Shown here piece by piece: positions 18,401 through 26,056 of a DNA stretch of 56,930 nt. The notes under the pieces are model-generated. The model saw nothing but the letters and a program-made list of their open reading frames with translations. It ran no database searches and was not told the DNA's origin. This stretch comes from Chloroflexota bacterium (lineage in GTDB: Bacteria; Chloroflexota; Anaerolineae; Anaerolineales; UBA11579): positions 1-56,930 of the forward strand of contig JABJGH010000003.1 in assembly GCA_018662365.1 (NCBI GenBank), read 5' to 3'. Each line of letters begins with the position of its first letter. Position 1 is the first letter of the stretch. Both the position numbers and the translations under genes were made by a program.

Positions 18401-18568
18401 GATATTATGAAAAGCAGAAGATAAGGCTTCACGAACAGCCCAAGGACTAGAACTTTCACTAGGAATTAAAATGAGTCTTCGATATTGTCGTTCAGCTTCA
18501 ATTTGAGTAAGTTCGTACACATCGGGATCGATATCTTGCATCGAACCGCGAAATAGGGAATCAGACAT
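15443..18568 (-). CDS. glyA-gcvT: bifunctional serine hydroxymethyltransferase / glycine cleavage T-protein fusion
   Basis: One continuous 1041-residue frame joins two folate enzymes. Residues 1-435 are SHMT, with the PLP lysine Lys265 in TTTTHKTLCGPRGA and the ADMSHVAGLIAG segment at 235-246. Unlike short SHMTs, about 28 extra residues (62-89, Arg/Tyr/Asp-rich) sit between YAEGYP and RYYKGVEY. Residues about 436-635 are a linker I cannot assign. Residues 636-1010 are GcvT, with MIDFGGWDMPV (652-662), the folate-site Asp730/Asp731 in GDVIDDLLVY, RTGYTGE (846-852) and CGLGARDSLRTEAGL (884-898). The T-protein releases 5,10-methylene-THF that SHMT uses with a second glycine to make serine, so fusion couples the steps. 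The gcv operon nearby lacks gcvT, so this is the likely sole source. A promoter at 18613-18641 and an AAGGAG site precede the start. Confidence 0.93.
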   Translation of the reverse strand: MSDSLFRGSMQDIDPDVYELTQIEAERQYRRLILIPSESSSPWAVREALSSAFHNIYAEGYPDEHSRRFTEEEIFDYDARLGYYRRYSDPRYYKGVEYANIVEALARRRAAETFADNGVKPEEIYVNVQALSGGPANNAVYHALVNPGDTVMGMDLLHGGHLSHGSPVNRSGKYYNIVHYTIDNETEKINYDDVEALALEHKPKMIIIGFSSYSWKAEWQRMREIADKVGAYLLADMSHVAGLIAGKVYPSPIGIADVVTTTTHKTLCGPRGALIMTTSKALARKIDRAVFPGEQGGPHVNVFAALSIALKIAQTKEFSQLQTQIIKNCFAFTNRFIERGFKIPFGGTDSHLMNLNTKSVTGPDGTTLSGDMAARILDLAGIVVNRNTIPGDRSPLNPNGVRMGTPWITQRGFDEKDCIKLADIIADLLEASTPYKQKSSSGLNRRAKINFETLEEARIKVRDMAEKAGIDYETTEHGYPHFFYLDDKAKTDKERVAFEVKDDKIEQFFNMVSSSNVGALKDGDSQATKIHTPQGDVLGMLSKVNSEHFRLSVPAEQAGLTAAWLRDLGDGFVQADDDILRKFTGPISMVESSEEAFPQSDEDPISSEKPYYLGMGEGKGEALPEFKWVEPEIVEPRKTALNETHREMGAKMIDFGGWDMPVWYTSVSEEHMACREAAGLFDATHMGVYQAEGPSALVFLEGVCGNNISTLKVGQSLYTHFLTPDGDVIDDLLVYRRGEEKYLVVVNASNDDKDWAWLNAVKNGEVMIDRTRPWAKAYGRDVILRNLRDPKEGKDMRVDVPLQGPKSRDILLALGCDDETKARIKKLKRTELCDATVGGFDLIVSRTGYTGERMAFELFVHPDESPKLWKALAEVGEPMGMKACGLGARDSLRTEAGLPLYGQEMGGEMNLSVGDANFRTYVKTYKPWFIGRQGFLARESKRKSKVIRFRFSEKGVRMAHLGDPITDKRGKTIGVVTSCAADKDGYLTGQAYVNLKNAKKGTSLLIFPHASKEAIAPAELSPGDRMTVPNPATVLRRFPKL

Positions 18569-18612
18569 TAAGGGAACTCCTTAGGTGTGTTGTCAAAAAT
18601 TTCTACAAATTG

Positions 18613-18641
18613 ATTCTAATTTCAGTATCAAAGTTGGTCAA
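18613..18641 (-). promoter_or_regulatory. promoter of the SHMT-GcvT gene
   Basis: On the minus strand TTGACC (18641-18636) and TAGAAT (18618-18613) are spaced by 17 bases, 45 bases upstream of the start codon. No glycine aptamer was found in this leader, in contrast to the gcvH operon. Confidence 0.6.
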
Positions 18642-18783
18642 GCATTTGTCAGATAAATAAAACGATTATGAGAAAAATATTTAGACAATGAACGACTAGA
18701 AATCCAAAAATTTCCGCATTAGGAATGTTTAGCTAAGTTATAATTTGCCCTAAAGAATAAATTAGATTTATTTGGAGTTTTTG

Positions 18784-21144
18784 ATGGAAATGAAGTCGGA
18801 TAGGAAGCCTGATTTTAAAGATTCAGAAATCAATGAAATTTTATTAGATGAATATGATCTTGCGGGGATCTTAACTGTACTTCCTGCTGAATATGACCAA
18901 AACTTTTTGCTAGATGCGGGAGATCTGGGCAAGTTTGTGGTCAAGATTGCCAATCGATCTCGACAAATATCAGAGTTAGAATTCAAAAATTCTGTAATTG
19001 AAGAATTATCTAAAACTCCAAATCCTTATATATTCCCAATATTAACAAAGTCAAAATCCGGTGAGCAGATCTTAAAAATCGCCGATAATGAAAACCAAGA
19101 ATTTTTACTAAGAGTGCTCAGCTATTTACCGGGAGAGCCTCTGAATGCAGTTCTTCCCTTGACTGAAAATACTCTTGCTCATGTGGGGGAAACTCTTGGG
19201 CAAGTGGACACGGCTTTAAAAGATTTTTCCCATCCCAATATGCAATATCCCTTTAGATGGGACCTCGCCCAGATTGAGTGGATTAGCAAGCATACCTCTA
19301 GCATCAAGGACCCATATCGAAGGGGAATAGTGGAAAGAGCCTTACTCCAATTTCGAGCAAAAGTGAAACGATATTTGGATAAAATTCCAATAAGCGTCAT
19401 CCATAATGATGCAAATGGGGACAACCTTCTCCTGCAACCAGACCAGCAGGGAGAACTGCATGTTTCAGGTCTGATCGATTTTGGAGATGCGATCCAAACC
19501 CATACGGTCAACGAATTGGCCATCTTATGCGCCTACGCTATTCAAGGGCAAGAGGATATCCTTTCTTCCCTACAAATAATTACAGCAGGGTATCATCAAC
19601 AGAGAAAATTAAACGAATTCGAAATCAGGATTCTTCTCCCCCTAATCATCATGCGACTCTGTACAAGTGTCCTGATGTCGGCAATCGCTTCACATGAAGA
19701 CCCTGAAAACTCACACCGCCAAACCAGCGAATCTTCAGGATGGGATATGCTCGAAAAACTCCAAAAAATAAATTGGATGGAAGCGGAGAATGCCGTATTA
19801 AGTTCTTGTGGATTTGCCCATCGTCACTTACCGAAAGTTGGTCGTAACAATTGGGAATTTGAAAAATTGGTCTCTGCCCGAGAAAAATCGATCGGGTACT
19901 CTTTGAGTTTGGCTTATGATGCTCCATTGGAAATTGTAAAAGGGCAGGGGCAATTCTTATTTGATCAGAACGATCATGCCTATCTCGATTGTGTCAACAA
20001 TATTTCTCATATTGGTCACGGCCATCCAAAAATTTCTGAGGCAATAACTAAACAAGTTTCAACCCTAAATACCAATACGCGCTATTTACATCCCCTCATG
20101 ATCGAATATTCGGAGAGATTAACGGCGACCCTTCCCGATCCATTAAGTGTTTGTTTCTTTGTGAATTCGGGTAGCGAAGCTAACGAACTGGCGATCCGAC
20201 TCGCGAGAATCCATACTGACAAACAGGATGTCATAGTTCTAGAAGATGCCTACCATGGAAATGCCCAGACCCTTATAGATCTTAGCCCCTATAAATGCGA
20301 AGGCCCTGGAGGAAAAGGTTTGGCGAGTTGGGCTCATAAAGTTATTAAACCAGACCCATACGCAGGGCTTCATCGCGGAAATAATTTAGATGTTGGAAAA
20401 GCTTATGCTGAGTATGTAAAAGATATTTGCCAACGACTGGAAGCAGATAACACGCCACCGGCCTTATTCATTGTGGAGTCGATCCAAGGTTGTGGGGGGC
20501 AGATCGTGATGCCAGAAGGGTATCTACAAGCTGCGTTTGAGCATGTTCGAAATGTAGGGGGTGTCACAATCGTGGATGAGATACAGGTAGGCATGGGTCG
20601 GGTAGGAACTCATTGGTGGGCATTTGAGTCACAAGATGTGGTGCCCGATATTGTGACGATCGGAAAACCGATGGGAAATGGGCATCCTGTTGCTGCAGTT
20701 GTCACCACCCCAGAAATTGCGCGATCCTTCAATAATGGGATGGAATATTTCAATTCATTTGGTGGCAACCCAGTTTCCATGGCTGTTGCTCATGCAGTGA
20801 TGGATGTGATCGAAGAAGAGGGATTACTGGCTCGGGCAGAGAGGGTGGGGCAGTACCTGCAGGAAGGATTTAATGCTTTAGCTAGTGAGCACCAAGAAAT
20901 AGGAGATGTCCGGGGACTAGGAATGTTCATGGGTGTCGAGTTGGTTGAAGACCGGGAGACTCGAAAACCAGCCACTCAATTGGCCGGAAAAGTGATAGAA
21001 AAAGTGTTGGAAGATCGGATTTTACTAAGTGTGGAAGGCCCAGGTCATAATGTCCTAAAGATCAAACCGCCATTGCAATTTTCCGAGGTTGATGCCGATT
21101 TATTATTGGGGTCAGTGAATCGAGCTTTGACTATCCTGAAATAA
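18784..21144 (+). CDS. APH-family kinase fused to class III aminotransferase (phospho-lyase type)
   Basis: A 786-residue two-domain enzyme. I place the start at ATG 18784, six bases after GGAG; the upstream TTG is less likely. Residues about 15-335 are an aminoglycoside-phosphotransferase-like kinase with the catalytic loop HNDANGDN (His207, Asp209) and the metal site IDFGD (Asp232). Residues about 360-786 are a class III PLP enzyme with [31 protein letters not shown] and the cofactor Lys628 in [11 protein letters not shown]. Known fusions and neighbours of this kind phosphorylate ethanolamine or hydroxylysine and then eliminate phosphate and ammonia as a phospho-lyase. I infer a similar kinase-lyase cascade for a small amino alcohol; simple transamination is the alternative. 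The gene ends one base from the convergent uracil-DNA glycosylase gene. Confidence 0.85.
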   Translation: MEMKSDRKPDFKDSEINEILLDEYDLAGILTVLPAEYDQNFLLDAGDLGKFVVKIANRSRQISELEFKNSVIEELSKTPNPYIFPILTKSKSGEQILKIADNENQEFLLRVLSYLPGEPLNAVLPLTENTLAHVGETLGQVDTALKDFSHPNMQYPFRWDLAQIEWISKHTSSIKDPYRRGIVERALLQFRAKVKRYLDKIPISVIHNDANGDNLLLQPDQQGELHVSGLIDFGDAIQTHTVNELAILCAYAIQGQEDILSSLQIITAGYHQQRKLNEFEIRILLPLIIMRLCTSVLMSAIASHEDPENSHRQTSESSGWDMLEKLQKINWMEAENAVLSSCGFAHRHLPKVGRNNWEFEKLVSAREKSIGYSLSLAYDAPLEIVKGQGQFLFDQNDHAYLDCVNNISHIGHGHPKISEAITKQVSTLNTNTRYLHPLMIEYSERLTATLPDPLSVCFFVNSGSEANELAIRLARIHTDKQDVIVLEDAYHGNAQTLIDLSPYKCEGPGGKGLASWAHKVIKPDPYAGLHRGNNLDVGKAYAEYVKDICQRLEADNTPPALFIVESIQGCGGQIVMPEGYLQAAFEHVRNVGGVTIVDEIQVGMGRVGTHWWAFESQDVVPDIVTIGKPMGNGHPVAAVVTTPEIARSFNNGMEYFNSFGGNPVSMAVAHAVMDVIEEEGLLARAERVGQYLQEGFNALASEHQEIGDVRGLGMFMGVELVEDRETRKPATQLAGKVIEKVLEDRILLSVEGPGHNVLKIKPPLQFSEVDADLLLGSVNRALTILK

Positions 21145-21145
21145 A

Positions 21146-21790
21146 CTATTCGACGGGTTTGGTGTTTTCGCCCTTAAGCTCATCATATTTTCGTCTGATT
21201 TCTTGAATATCTTTCCACATCAATGCTTTGGGGGAATCAGCGTCTCTGGAAGGGTTTCGCAGCAAATAGGAGGGGTGGAAAATCGGCATCACCAAATGGC
21301 CTTCAAATTGAATCCATTCCCCTCTCATCCGAGTAATTCCGGTCTGATCCAATAAGGATTGACATGCAACGTTGCCAGCCAACAAAATGATATCTGGGTT
21401 TGTCAGGCGTATGATTTCCCTAACGTATTTTCTATAATAAATGATTTCATTATTTGTGGGTTTGCGGAAAACCACGCCATTCTCCCCCGGTGGCATCCGA
21501 AATACAGAATTCACAATAAAAACATCTGACTGGGTATCAAAATGAACTGATTTCAAAATTTGGTCTAACAGTTGACCCGCTTTTCCAACAAAAGGTTTTC
21601 CCTGTATGTTTTCCTGAGGTCCCGGTGCCTCCCCAATTAGCAACACACCCGCGTTTGGGTTCCCTCTACAAATGACAACATTTGATCCCGATTTAGCCAA
21701 TGGATCATCCGTCATTGCCATCATAAATTCAAAAAGTTTATCTAAAGATGAAAATTGAGGAAGAGGGGCAGATGAAAGATCGAACGCCAT
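21146..21790 (-). CDS. uracil-DNA glycosylase, family 4-like, lacking Fe-S cysteines
   Basis: A 214-residue protein that removes uracil from DNA in the first step of base-excision repair. Motif 1 (GEAPGPQEN, 53-61), the following GKPFVGKAGQLLDQ (64-77) and motif 3 (HPSYLLRNP, 172-180) are clear family 4 signatures. Family 4 enzymes normally hold a 4Fe-4S cluster with four cysteines: a CxxC near the N-terminus, one in NVVKCRPP and one in a later helix. Here those sites read TDDP (27-30), Arg98 and Tyr119; the only cysteines are 41 and 143. The protein is otherwise intact, so it seems a cluster-free variant, not a decaying gene. It is a stand-alone leftward gene. Confidence 0.85.
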   Translation of the reverse strand: MAFDLSSAPLPQFSSLDKLFEFMMAMTDDPLAKSGSNVVICRGNPNAGVLLIGEAPGPQENIQGKPFVGKAGQLLDQILKSVHFDTQSDVFIVNSVFRMPPGENGVVFRKPTNNEIIYYRKYVREIIRLTNPDIILLAGNVACQSLLDQTGITRMRGEWIQFEGHLVMPIFHPSYLLRNPSRDADSPKALMWKDIQEIRRKYDELKGENTKPVE

Positions 21791-21852
21791 TTATTGTTCC
21801 TTAGGATTTGAAGTTTTCTCCTAATTCCATCATAGCAGATTATTTGCCAAAT

Positions 21853-21903
21853 TGAAAAGCAAGCAATATCTTTAATCATTTCAATTGAAGATATTGCTTG
21901 CTT
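21853..21903 (-). terminator. terminator of the PLP decarboxylase gene
   Basis: A 16-bp perfect stem (AAGCAAGCAATATCTT at 21857-21872, complement at 21888-21903) with a 15-base loop lies 27 bases after the decarboxylase stop, followed by a short T-run on the minus strand. Confidence 0.75.
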
Positions 21904-21930
21904 CGGTTTGAATTTATTTTGGGATGTACG

Positions 21931-23400
21931 CTATTTCTCTTGGATCATTTCCTCAGCGATTTCCCCAATTTTTTCTAGCAGAAAATCAAAATCACTTCGT
22001 TTACTCCGGTGATTGGTAATCGAAACCCGTAAGGCAAATTTCCCTCTAAGTTTTGTATAACTCGGTACCGCCAATCCTCGTTCATGAAGCCGCATTAATA
22101 TTTCGAGGTTAAAATTGTCCAACTCATCTTCAGATAAAGCGGGGTTGACATAACAGAAACAAACAATGTTCAAAGGGATATTGTCAAGGATTTCAAAGTT
22201 TGGGTGATCGATCACTTCACTGGCTAAATATTTTGCGTTATCAATATCCTGTTCGATCTGCTTTGCAAAGTGATCCAATCCATAGGCTTTGATACTCATC
22301 CAAATCTTGAGAGCTTTAAATCCTCTTGTAAGTTGCAGTCCCATATCCCCAAACCAGGCATGTTCTCCGCCAGCCAAACCGCGGGGCATATGGGAAAGGT
22401 AATCCGGGGAAACTGTAAAAGTATCCAGGTGATGATCAAAATCGCGGATCAAAATGCAAGCAGCCTCAAAAGGCATATACATCCACTTATGCAGATCAAA
22501 TGCCAATGAATCAGCCCGCTCCATGCCATCTACCAAATGTTTATATTTTTCAGTGATAGCCACCAATGCACCAAACGCACCGTCCACATGGAACCAAATT
22601 TTCTCCCTTTCGCAAATATCCGCAATCGCATTCAGATCATCAATCGCGCCAGTATTGGTTGTGCCTGCATTGGCAATGATGCAAATAGGTTTAAATCCAT
22701 TTGCCTTATCTTCTTTCAACTTTTCTTCTAGCGCTTGAATGTTAATCACGTTTTTTTCATTGACTGGAATAAAACGCATTTGGTTCTTGCCCAGACCCAA
22801 TTGTTCAACCGCCTTGTAATTGCTGCTATGCGTCTCAACCGACGCATAAACTGTCATGGGCTGGGGGGCGGCTGCAACGCCTTCATCGCGCACATTAAAT
22901 CCTGCCATCACGTTTCTCGCCACCGCAAGACCTGTGAAATTGGCCATCGACCCGCCACTTGCAATCAGCCCACTTGAATCTAGCGGAAAACCTAGCATTT
23001 CTTTGCACCAATCCACCACCTGTCTTTCGACATAATTAGGGAGATGTTCCCCTCCTCCCATATTAGGGTTGATAGCTGAAGATAAGAAATCCGCCATTGC
23101 CGCAAAAGGGATCCCATTCCCCATCACCCAACCCCAAAACCGGGGATGAATGTTCCCCATTGGGTTAGATAGAATTTGTTCTTTGAAATCTTGATAAGCC
23201 TGTTCTTCCCCTTGGGGGTGTTTTGGGACAGGACCAGAAAAGAAATCTTTACTATCCTGGGAGATCGGTTGCCAAACTGGATTGTCTCCAATTTCCTCCA
23301 GATGAGTAAGGGTATCATCCATCATTTGACGCCCTAGTTTTCGCAGCGCGTCCCAATCTTGAGGGTCTAAATTTACTTCAGGAATTTGATTTTTTGGCAT
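21931..23400 (-). CDS. group II PLP-dependent amino acid decarboxylase (aromatic amino acid type)
   Basis: A 489-residue fold-type I decarboxylase of the DOPA/tryptophan/tyrosine decarboxylase family. Family marks are the HPRFWGWVMG substrate segment (85-94), the stacking His191 in ETHSSNYKA, NAGTTNTGAIDD (245-255), HVDGAFGA (271-278) and the cofactor Lys305 in FDLHKWMYMP. These enzymes turn aromatic amino acids, or in some relatives glutamate or diaminobutyrate, into amines in the cytosol. The W-x-W start of the substrate loop favours an aromatic substrate, but specificity is not certain. It is a single-gene unit with its own terminator. Upstream is a 490-base AT-rich stretch. Confidence 0.87.
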   Translation of the reverse strand: MPKNQIPEVNLDPQDWDALRKLGRQMMDDTLTHLEEIGDNPVWQPISQDSKDFFSGPVPKHPQGEEQAYQDFKEQILSNPMGNIHPRFWGWVMGNGIPFAAMADFLSSAINPNMGGGEHLPNYVERQVVDWCKEMLGFPLDSSGLIASGGSMANFTGLAVARNVMAGFNVRDEGVAAAPQPMTVYASVETHSSNYKAVEQLGLGKNQMRFIPVNEKNVINIQALEEKLKEDKANGFKPICIIANAGTTNTGAIDDLNAIADICEREKIWFHVDGAFGALVAITEKYKHLVDGMERADSLAFDLHKWMYMPFEAACILIRDFDHHLDTFTVSPDYLSHMPRGLAGGEHAWFGDMGLQLTRGFKALKIWMSIKAYGLDHFAKQIEQDIDNAKYLASEVIDHPNFEILDNIPLNIVCFCYVNPALSEDELDNFNLEILMRLHERGLAVPSYTKLRGKFALRVSITNHRSKRSDFDFLLEKIGEIAEEMIQEK

Positions 23401-23889
23401 TTTTCTCTCCCAATAATTTAATAGATGAATAATATCATAATTAGATGAATTACATTTTTTTATCTCTTACCTTTTCTTAAGGAGAGCGTACAAAAAAAAG
23501 TATACTGAATTGAATTTTTGGTAATGTTGATGTAGAAAAGGATAATATTACAAAGTCTTTCCACCAAAAAATAAGAGTATTTGAATAACTTGGATTAATT
23601 GATTTTTCAAGAAAAGTGGAATATTTGGATAGGGAAACTGATGATGAAACCCTGCCAATGTCAAGCTCCCATTTTTAGTACCAAATGAAAGTGGGAAAAT
23701 CAAGCTGGTTTGGTTTGATATTGGTACGGCGAATGGTTACAATCGAGTGCAATTATAATTCCCTGCCACAGGGTGATTGGATCAGATGGGAAACTAACCG
23801 GTTATGGGGGGGGATTGCATCGGAAAAAGTGGTTGTTAGAATTAGAGAGAAAATTTATATAGCAAAATTGATTTTTACTGGTTTTTTTA
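23401..23889. other. gene-poor AT-rich stretch
   Basis: About 490 bases with no convincing gene. A 78-codon ORF (23685-23921, plus) has no ribosome site, no family resemblance and overlaps the end of the next gene antisense. The decarboxylase promoter presumably lies near 23401-23500. Nothing else is recognisable. Confidence 0.6.
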
Positions 23890-24432
23890 TCAGAGTGAGT
23901 GGTCAAAATTTCCCCCATTAAAACCACTAAAAAATCTAGGAATCATGATCTTTGGGAAAGCGGGCCAGGTGAAAACTATTGATAATATTAAAAATACAAT
24001 TATCGTCCATCCAGCCTTAGGTGTTTCATTTACAGCGATCCAAATAAACCATCCATAAATCGGGGCTTGAAAAAGCATTCCTAATGAATCTGGGATTTTT
24101 CCTTGAATTAAAAAATAGATTAACCAGATCAATAAATATCCTAATCCTAGCCAGGGATCGACTTTTTCTATCTGAAGAATAAAAATGAATAATCCCAGGG
24201 AAACCACCATATCCACCTCTAGATCATGGTCTCCTATCCAGGTCTGATATTTTTTGCTGCTACTGCGGGCAATTCTTCCGTCAAACATATCCCCCAACCA
24301 ATCGACGATCATTATCCAGGCAACGAGTGCGATGCCTGATGCTCCTTTTTCTATTCCGACCCATACTAAGATAATTGCGATCAACAGCCGGAAGGACGTG
24401 ATGAAATCCGCAACCTGTTTGGCGACGATCAA
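23890..24432 (-). CDS. CDP-alcohol phosphatidyltransferase family membrane protein
   Basis: A 180-residue multi-pass membrane protein. The CDP-alcohol motif is recognisable: Asp48 and Asp51-Gly52, Ala55-Arg56 in DMFDGRIARSS, then Asp70 and Asp74 in the GDHDLEVD segment. These aspartates bind two metals and the CDP-linked substrate. Relative to the canonical spacing (AR, eight residues, G, three residues, D), one residue is inserted and the Gly sits one place closer to Asp70. Hydrophobic helices at about 11-28, 32-48, 74-92, 94-110, 120-133 and 140-158 fit the family's six. It likely transfers a phosphatidyl group to an alcohol in lipid synthesis; the acceptor is unknown. No gene neighbours give context. 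Confidence 0.7.
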   Translation of the reverse strand: MIVAKQVADFITSFRLLIAIILVWVGIEKGASGIALVAWIMIVDWLGDMFDGRIARSSSKKYQTWIGDHDLEVDMVVSLGLFIFILQIEKVDPWLGLGYLLIWLIYFLIQGKIPDSLGMLFQAPIYGWFIWIAVNETPKAGWTIIVFLILSIVFTWPAFPKIMIPRFFSGFNGGNFDHSL

Positions 24433-24609
24433 AAATGCCTCCTAGTGAATAACCCATTATAGATACATTGAGGAGGGAAGTCAAAAAAGCATAAAATATC
24501 AACAACCCGTAGGTATTTATTTATGGGGTGAAGCAGCCCTAATCCGAACCATTTTCAATTTATACGACGATATTCATCCCCCAATTTTGCCTGTTAATTA
24601 TTATGCGAG

Positions 24610-24732
24610 CTAGTACATCGTGTTTTCGTTTGAGCTAATTTCTGGAATTTCCTGCATTGCATCCCAATTTTCAACGATCTTCCCTTCGGCATAAAACCGA
24701 TAAAAATTCGCTCGTCTCATATTCATCTTCAT
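24610..24732 (-). pseudogene. remnant of a SnoaL-like / NTF2-fold protein gene
   Basis: A 40-codon minus-strand frame encodes FYRFYAEGKIVENWDAMQ followed by IPEISSNENTMY and a stop. This pattern closely resembles the C-terminal strands of SnoaL-like (nuclear transport factor 2 fold) proteins, in which a line such as GKIVEHWDVIQ precedes the end. The rest of the roughly 130-residue domain is missing: an in-frame stop lies at 24739-24741 and nothing similar is seen upstream. I read it as the surviving 3' end of a deleted gene. The remainder of 24433-24805 contains no other recognisable feature. Confidence 0.5.
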
Positions 24733-24805
24733 CGCCCCTTACTTCTCGAAACCCTCGCGTGAAGATCCTTCATAGGCAGTCTTATTGAAGGCGATAGCAA
24801 TTTTC

Positions 24806-25324
24806 CTAACAATCAAAGAAAGACCAAAATTTTATATTCCGGGTTTGTTGATCAGAAATTACGAGATCATAAATCGCCTTCGGCAGGTTATCCCGTTGCC
24901 AAATACACTCGATCTTTCCAACCTTTTCGCGTATCTCTATTGGGGAGGCTTCACGAACAGCCTTAATTGCATAAGCGGCAGCGCCAAGTTCATGATCCGC
25001 CATATGTGCTACTGCAACGGCATGGCCAGCAGAGCGGGCTGCTGCACAGGCTGCACCTTCGGTTTCTTTTGCTGCATTGTGGGCTGCGTAAGCTGCTTCG
25101 CGTGCTTGCGTCATTGAAATTTCCCCCCGTGACCATGCCCTTGCCTGTTCAATTGCGATTTGGGGTCGATTATCCATCGGTCGCTGCTTAAAAAAATAAT
25201 GGAGAACGTGGTCTGCACAATCCGCAGCCCAAGCCGCAAGTAAATGGTGATCGGAATCTTTGAGAGTACCTCCCCTGCGAAGGGTTACGAAACGAGAATC
25301 TCTACTTCCTTTATAGTTGCTCAT
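24806..25324 (-). CDS. putative immunity protein (Imm-5-like, alanine-rich helical)
   Basis: A 172-residue protein. After a polar N-terminus it has the pattern DHHLLAAWAADCADHVLHYF (24-43), IAIEQARAWSRGEISM (57-72), then a long alanine-rich helical stretch (about 74-120) with repeated AAHNAA, AAARSAGHA and AAYAIKAV motifs. This matches proteins annotated as 'putative immunity protein' with an Imm-5-like domain. The immunity label in that family rests on context in other genomes; no toxin gene adjoins it here, so the role is open. It lies alone in the accessory stretch, with the SnoaL remnant downstream. Confidence 0.6.
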   Translation of the reverse strand: MSNYKGSRDSRFVTLRRGGTLKDSDHHLLAAWAADCADHVLHYFFKQRPMDNRPQIAIEQARAWSRGEISMTQAREAAYAAHNAAKETEGAACAAARSAGHAVAVAHMADHELGAAAYAIKAVREASPIEIREKVGKIECIWQRDNLPKAIYDLVISDQQTRNIKFWSFFDC

Positions 25325-25531
25325 AATATTGAGGTTTCTTTTGAAATGATAATTATTGTCTATTTTATCATCTAAGAACAGCTTATCTTTTAATGCAAAT
25401 TATAAACAGATGGAAACTCTAATGGACAAATCGCCTTTCAGAGTTTTTTCGTCAATGGGAGAAGGATTTCTAATCTATATAAATTTTAATTAACCTGAAG
25501 GAAATGGAGCGAAACAACATTCTCTTAAAAC

Positions 25532-25556
25532 AAAAACTACGCAAAGCGTAGTTTTT
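25532..25556 (-). terminator. terminator of the 65-residue membrane protein gene
   Basis: AAAAACTACGC (25532-25542), an AAA loop, and GCGTAGTTTTT (25546-25556) form a perfect hairpin with T-runs on both strands, immediately after the small gene's stop. Confidence 0.85.
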
Positions 25557-25559
25557 AAA

Positions 25560-25757
25560 CTACGGAATGTGAAAGGATTGTTTTATCAGTATGGTTAACC
25601 AAACACCAATACTCAGGTAAAAGAGATTGATGCAGACACGCATCCACCAGGAATAATTCGAGATATCCATTTTAAAGGTTCGGCCTAATAGGACACCGAT
25701 TCCGAGCAGAAAAAACCAGGGAACAAAGAAAAATGTAACCGATCCCCTCACCGCCAT
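25560..25757 (-). CDS. small hydrophobic protein, unknown
   Basis: A 65-residue ORF with two likely membrane helices (about residues 7-26 and 41-60) separated by a short polar loop containing two adjacent Trp residues. I do not recognise a family. Support for it being real is the membrane-protein composition and the perfect terminator three bases after its stop codon. The start is uncertain because no strong ribosome site is visible. Confidence 0.4.
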   Translation of the reverse strand: MAVRGSVTFFFVPWFFLLGIGVLLGRTFKMDISNYSWWMRVCINLFYLSIGVWLTILIKQSFHIP

Positions 25758-25938
25758 TGTTACGGCATCATGAATACCACCAGATATAATAAATATTATT
25801 TCCCCGATGTCAATCCCTTATTGACCTGCCCTGTGCACCGCTAATTAATTGATGATGTTTATTATTCGAAAATTTAAGGGTGTGTTCTGGGGAGTGTTTT
25901 TGTATAGATATGTAAATCTTGAGCAAATATGACTAACT

Positions 25939-25970
25939 AAAAAAATACCGCTTAACAGATGTTAAGCGGT
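25939..25970 (-). terminator. minus-strand terminator following a tRNA-like remnant
   Basis: ACCGCTTAAC (25947-25956) and GTTAAGCGGT (25961-25970) form a perfect 10-bp stem with a four-base loop. On the minus strand it is followed by seven T. No intact gene ends just upstream of it; the tRNA-like stretch at 25976-26008 does. Confidence 0.8.
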
Positions 25971-25975
25971 TCAAG

Positions 25976-26008
25976 TAGTGGCGGAGGAGGGCATGTTCCG
26001 AACCACTT
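25976..26008 (-). pseudogene. possible tRNA 3'-end remnant
   Basis: On the minus strand the sequence GGTTCGGAAC followed by CTCCTCCGCCA resembles the T-arm and acceptor 3' end of a serine-type tRNA, placed six bases before a perfect terminator, as at a real tRNA end. The T-arm stem no longer pairs, and no D-arm or anticodon arm is found upstream (26009-26056). It is suggestive only. Within 25758-26056 nothing else was recognised. Confidence 0.3.
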
Positions 26009-26056
26009 TTGATTAAATACTACTTTGTAAGATGAAAATGCTTTTATTTTTATTTA

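Noticed and set aside
18772-18783. TTG start for the kinase-aminotransferase
   Set aside because: The TTG is part of the ribosome site region; ATG 18784 has GGAG at six bases.
23685-23921. 78-codon plus-strand ORF
   Set aside because: No ribosome site or family resemblance; its end lies antisense to the CDP-alcohol transferase gene.
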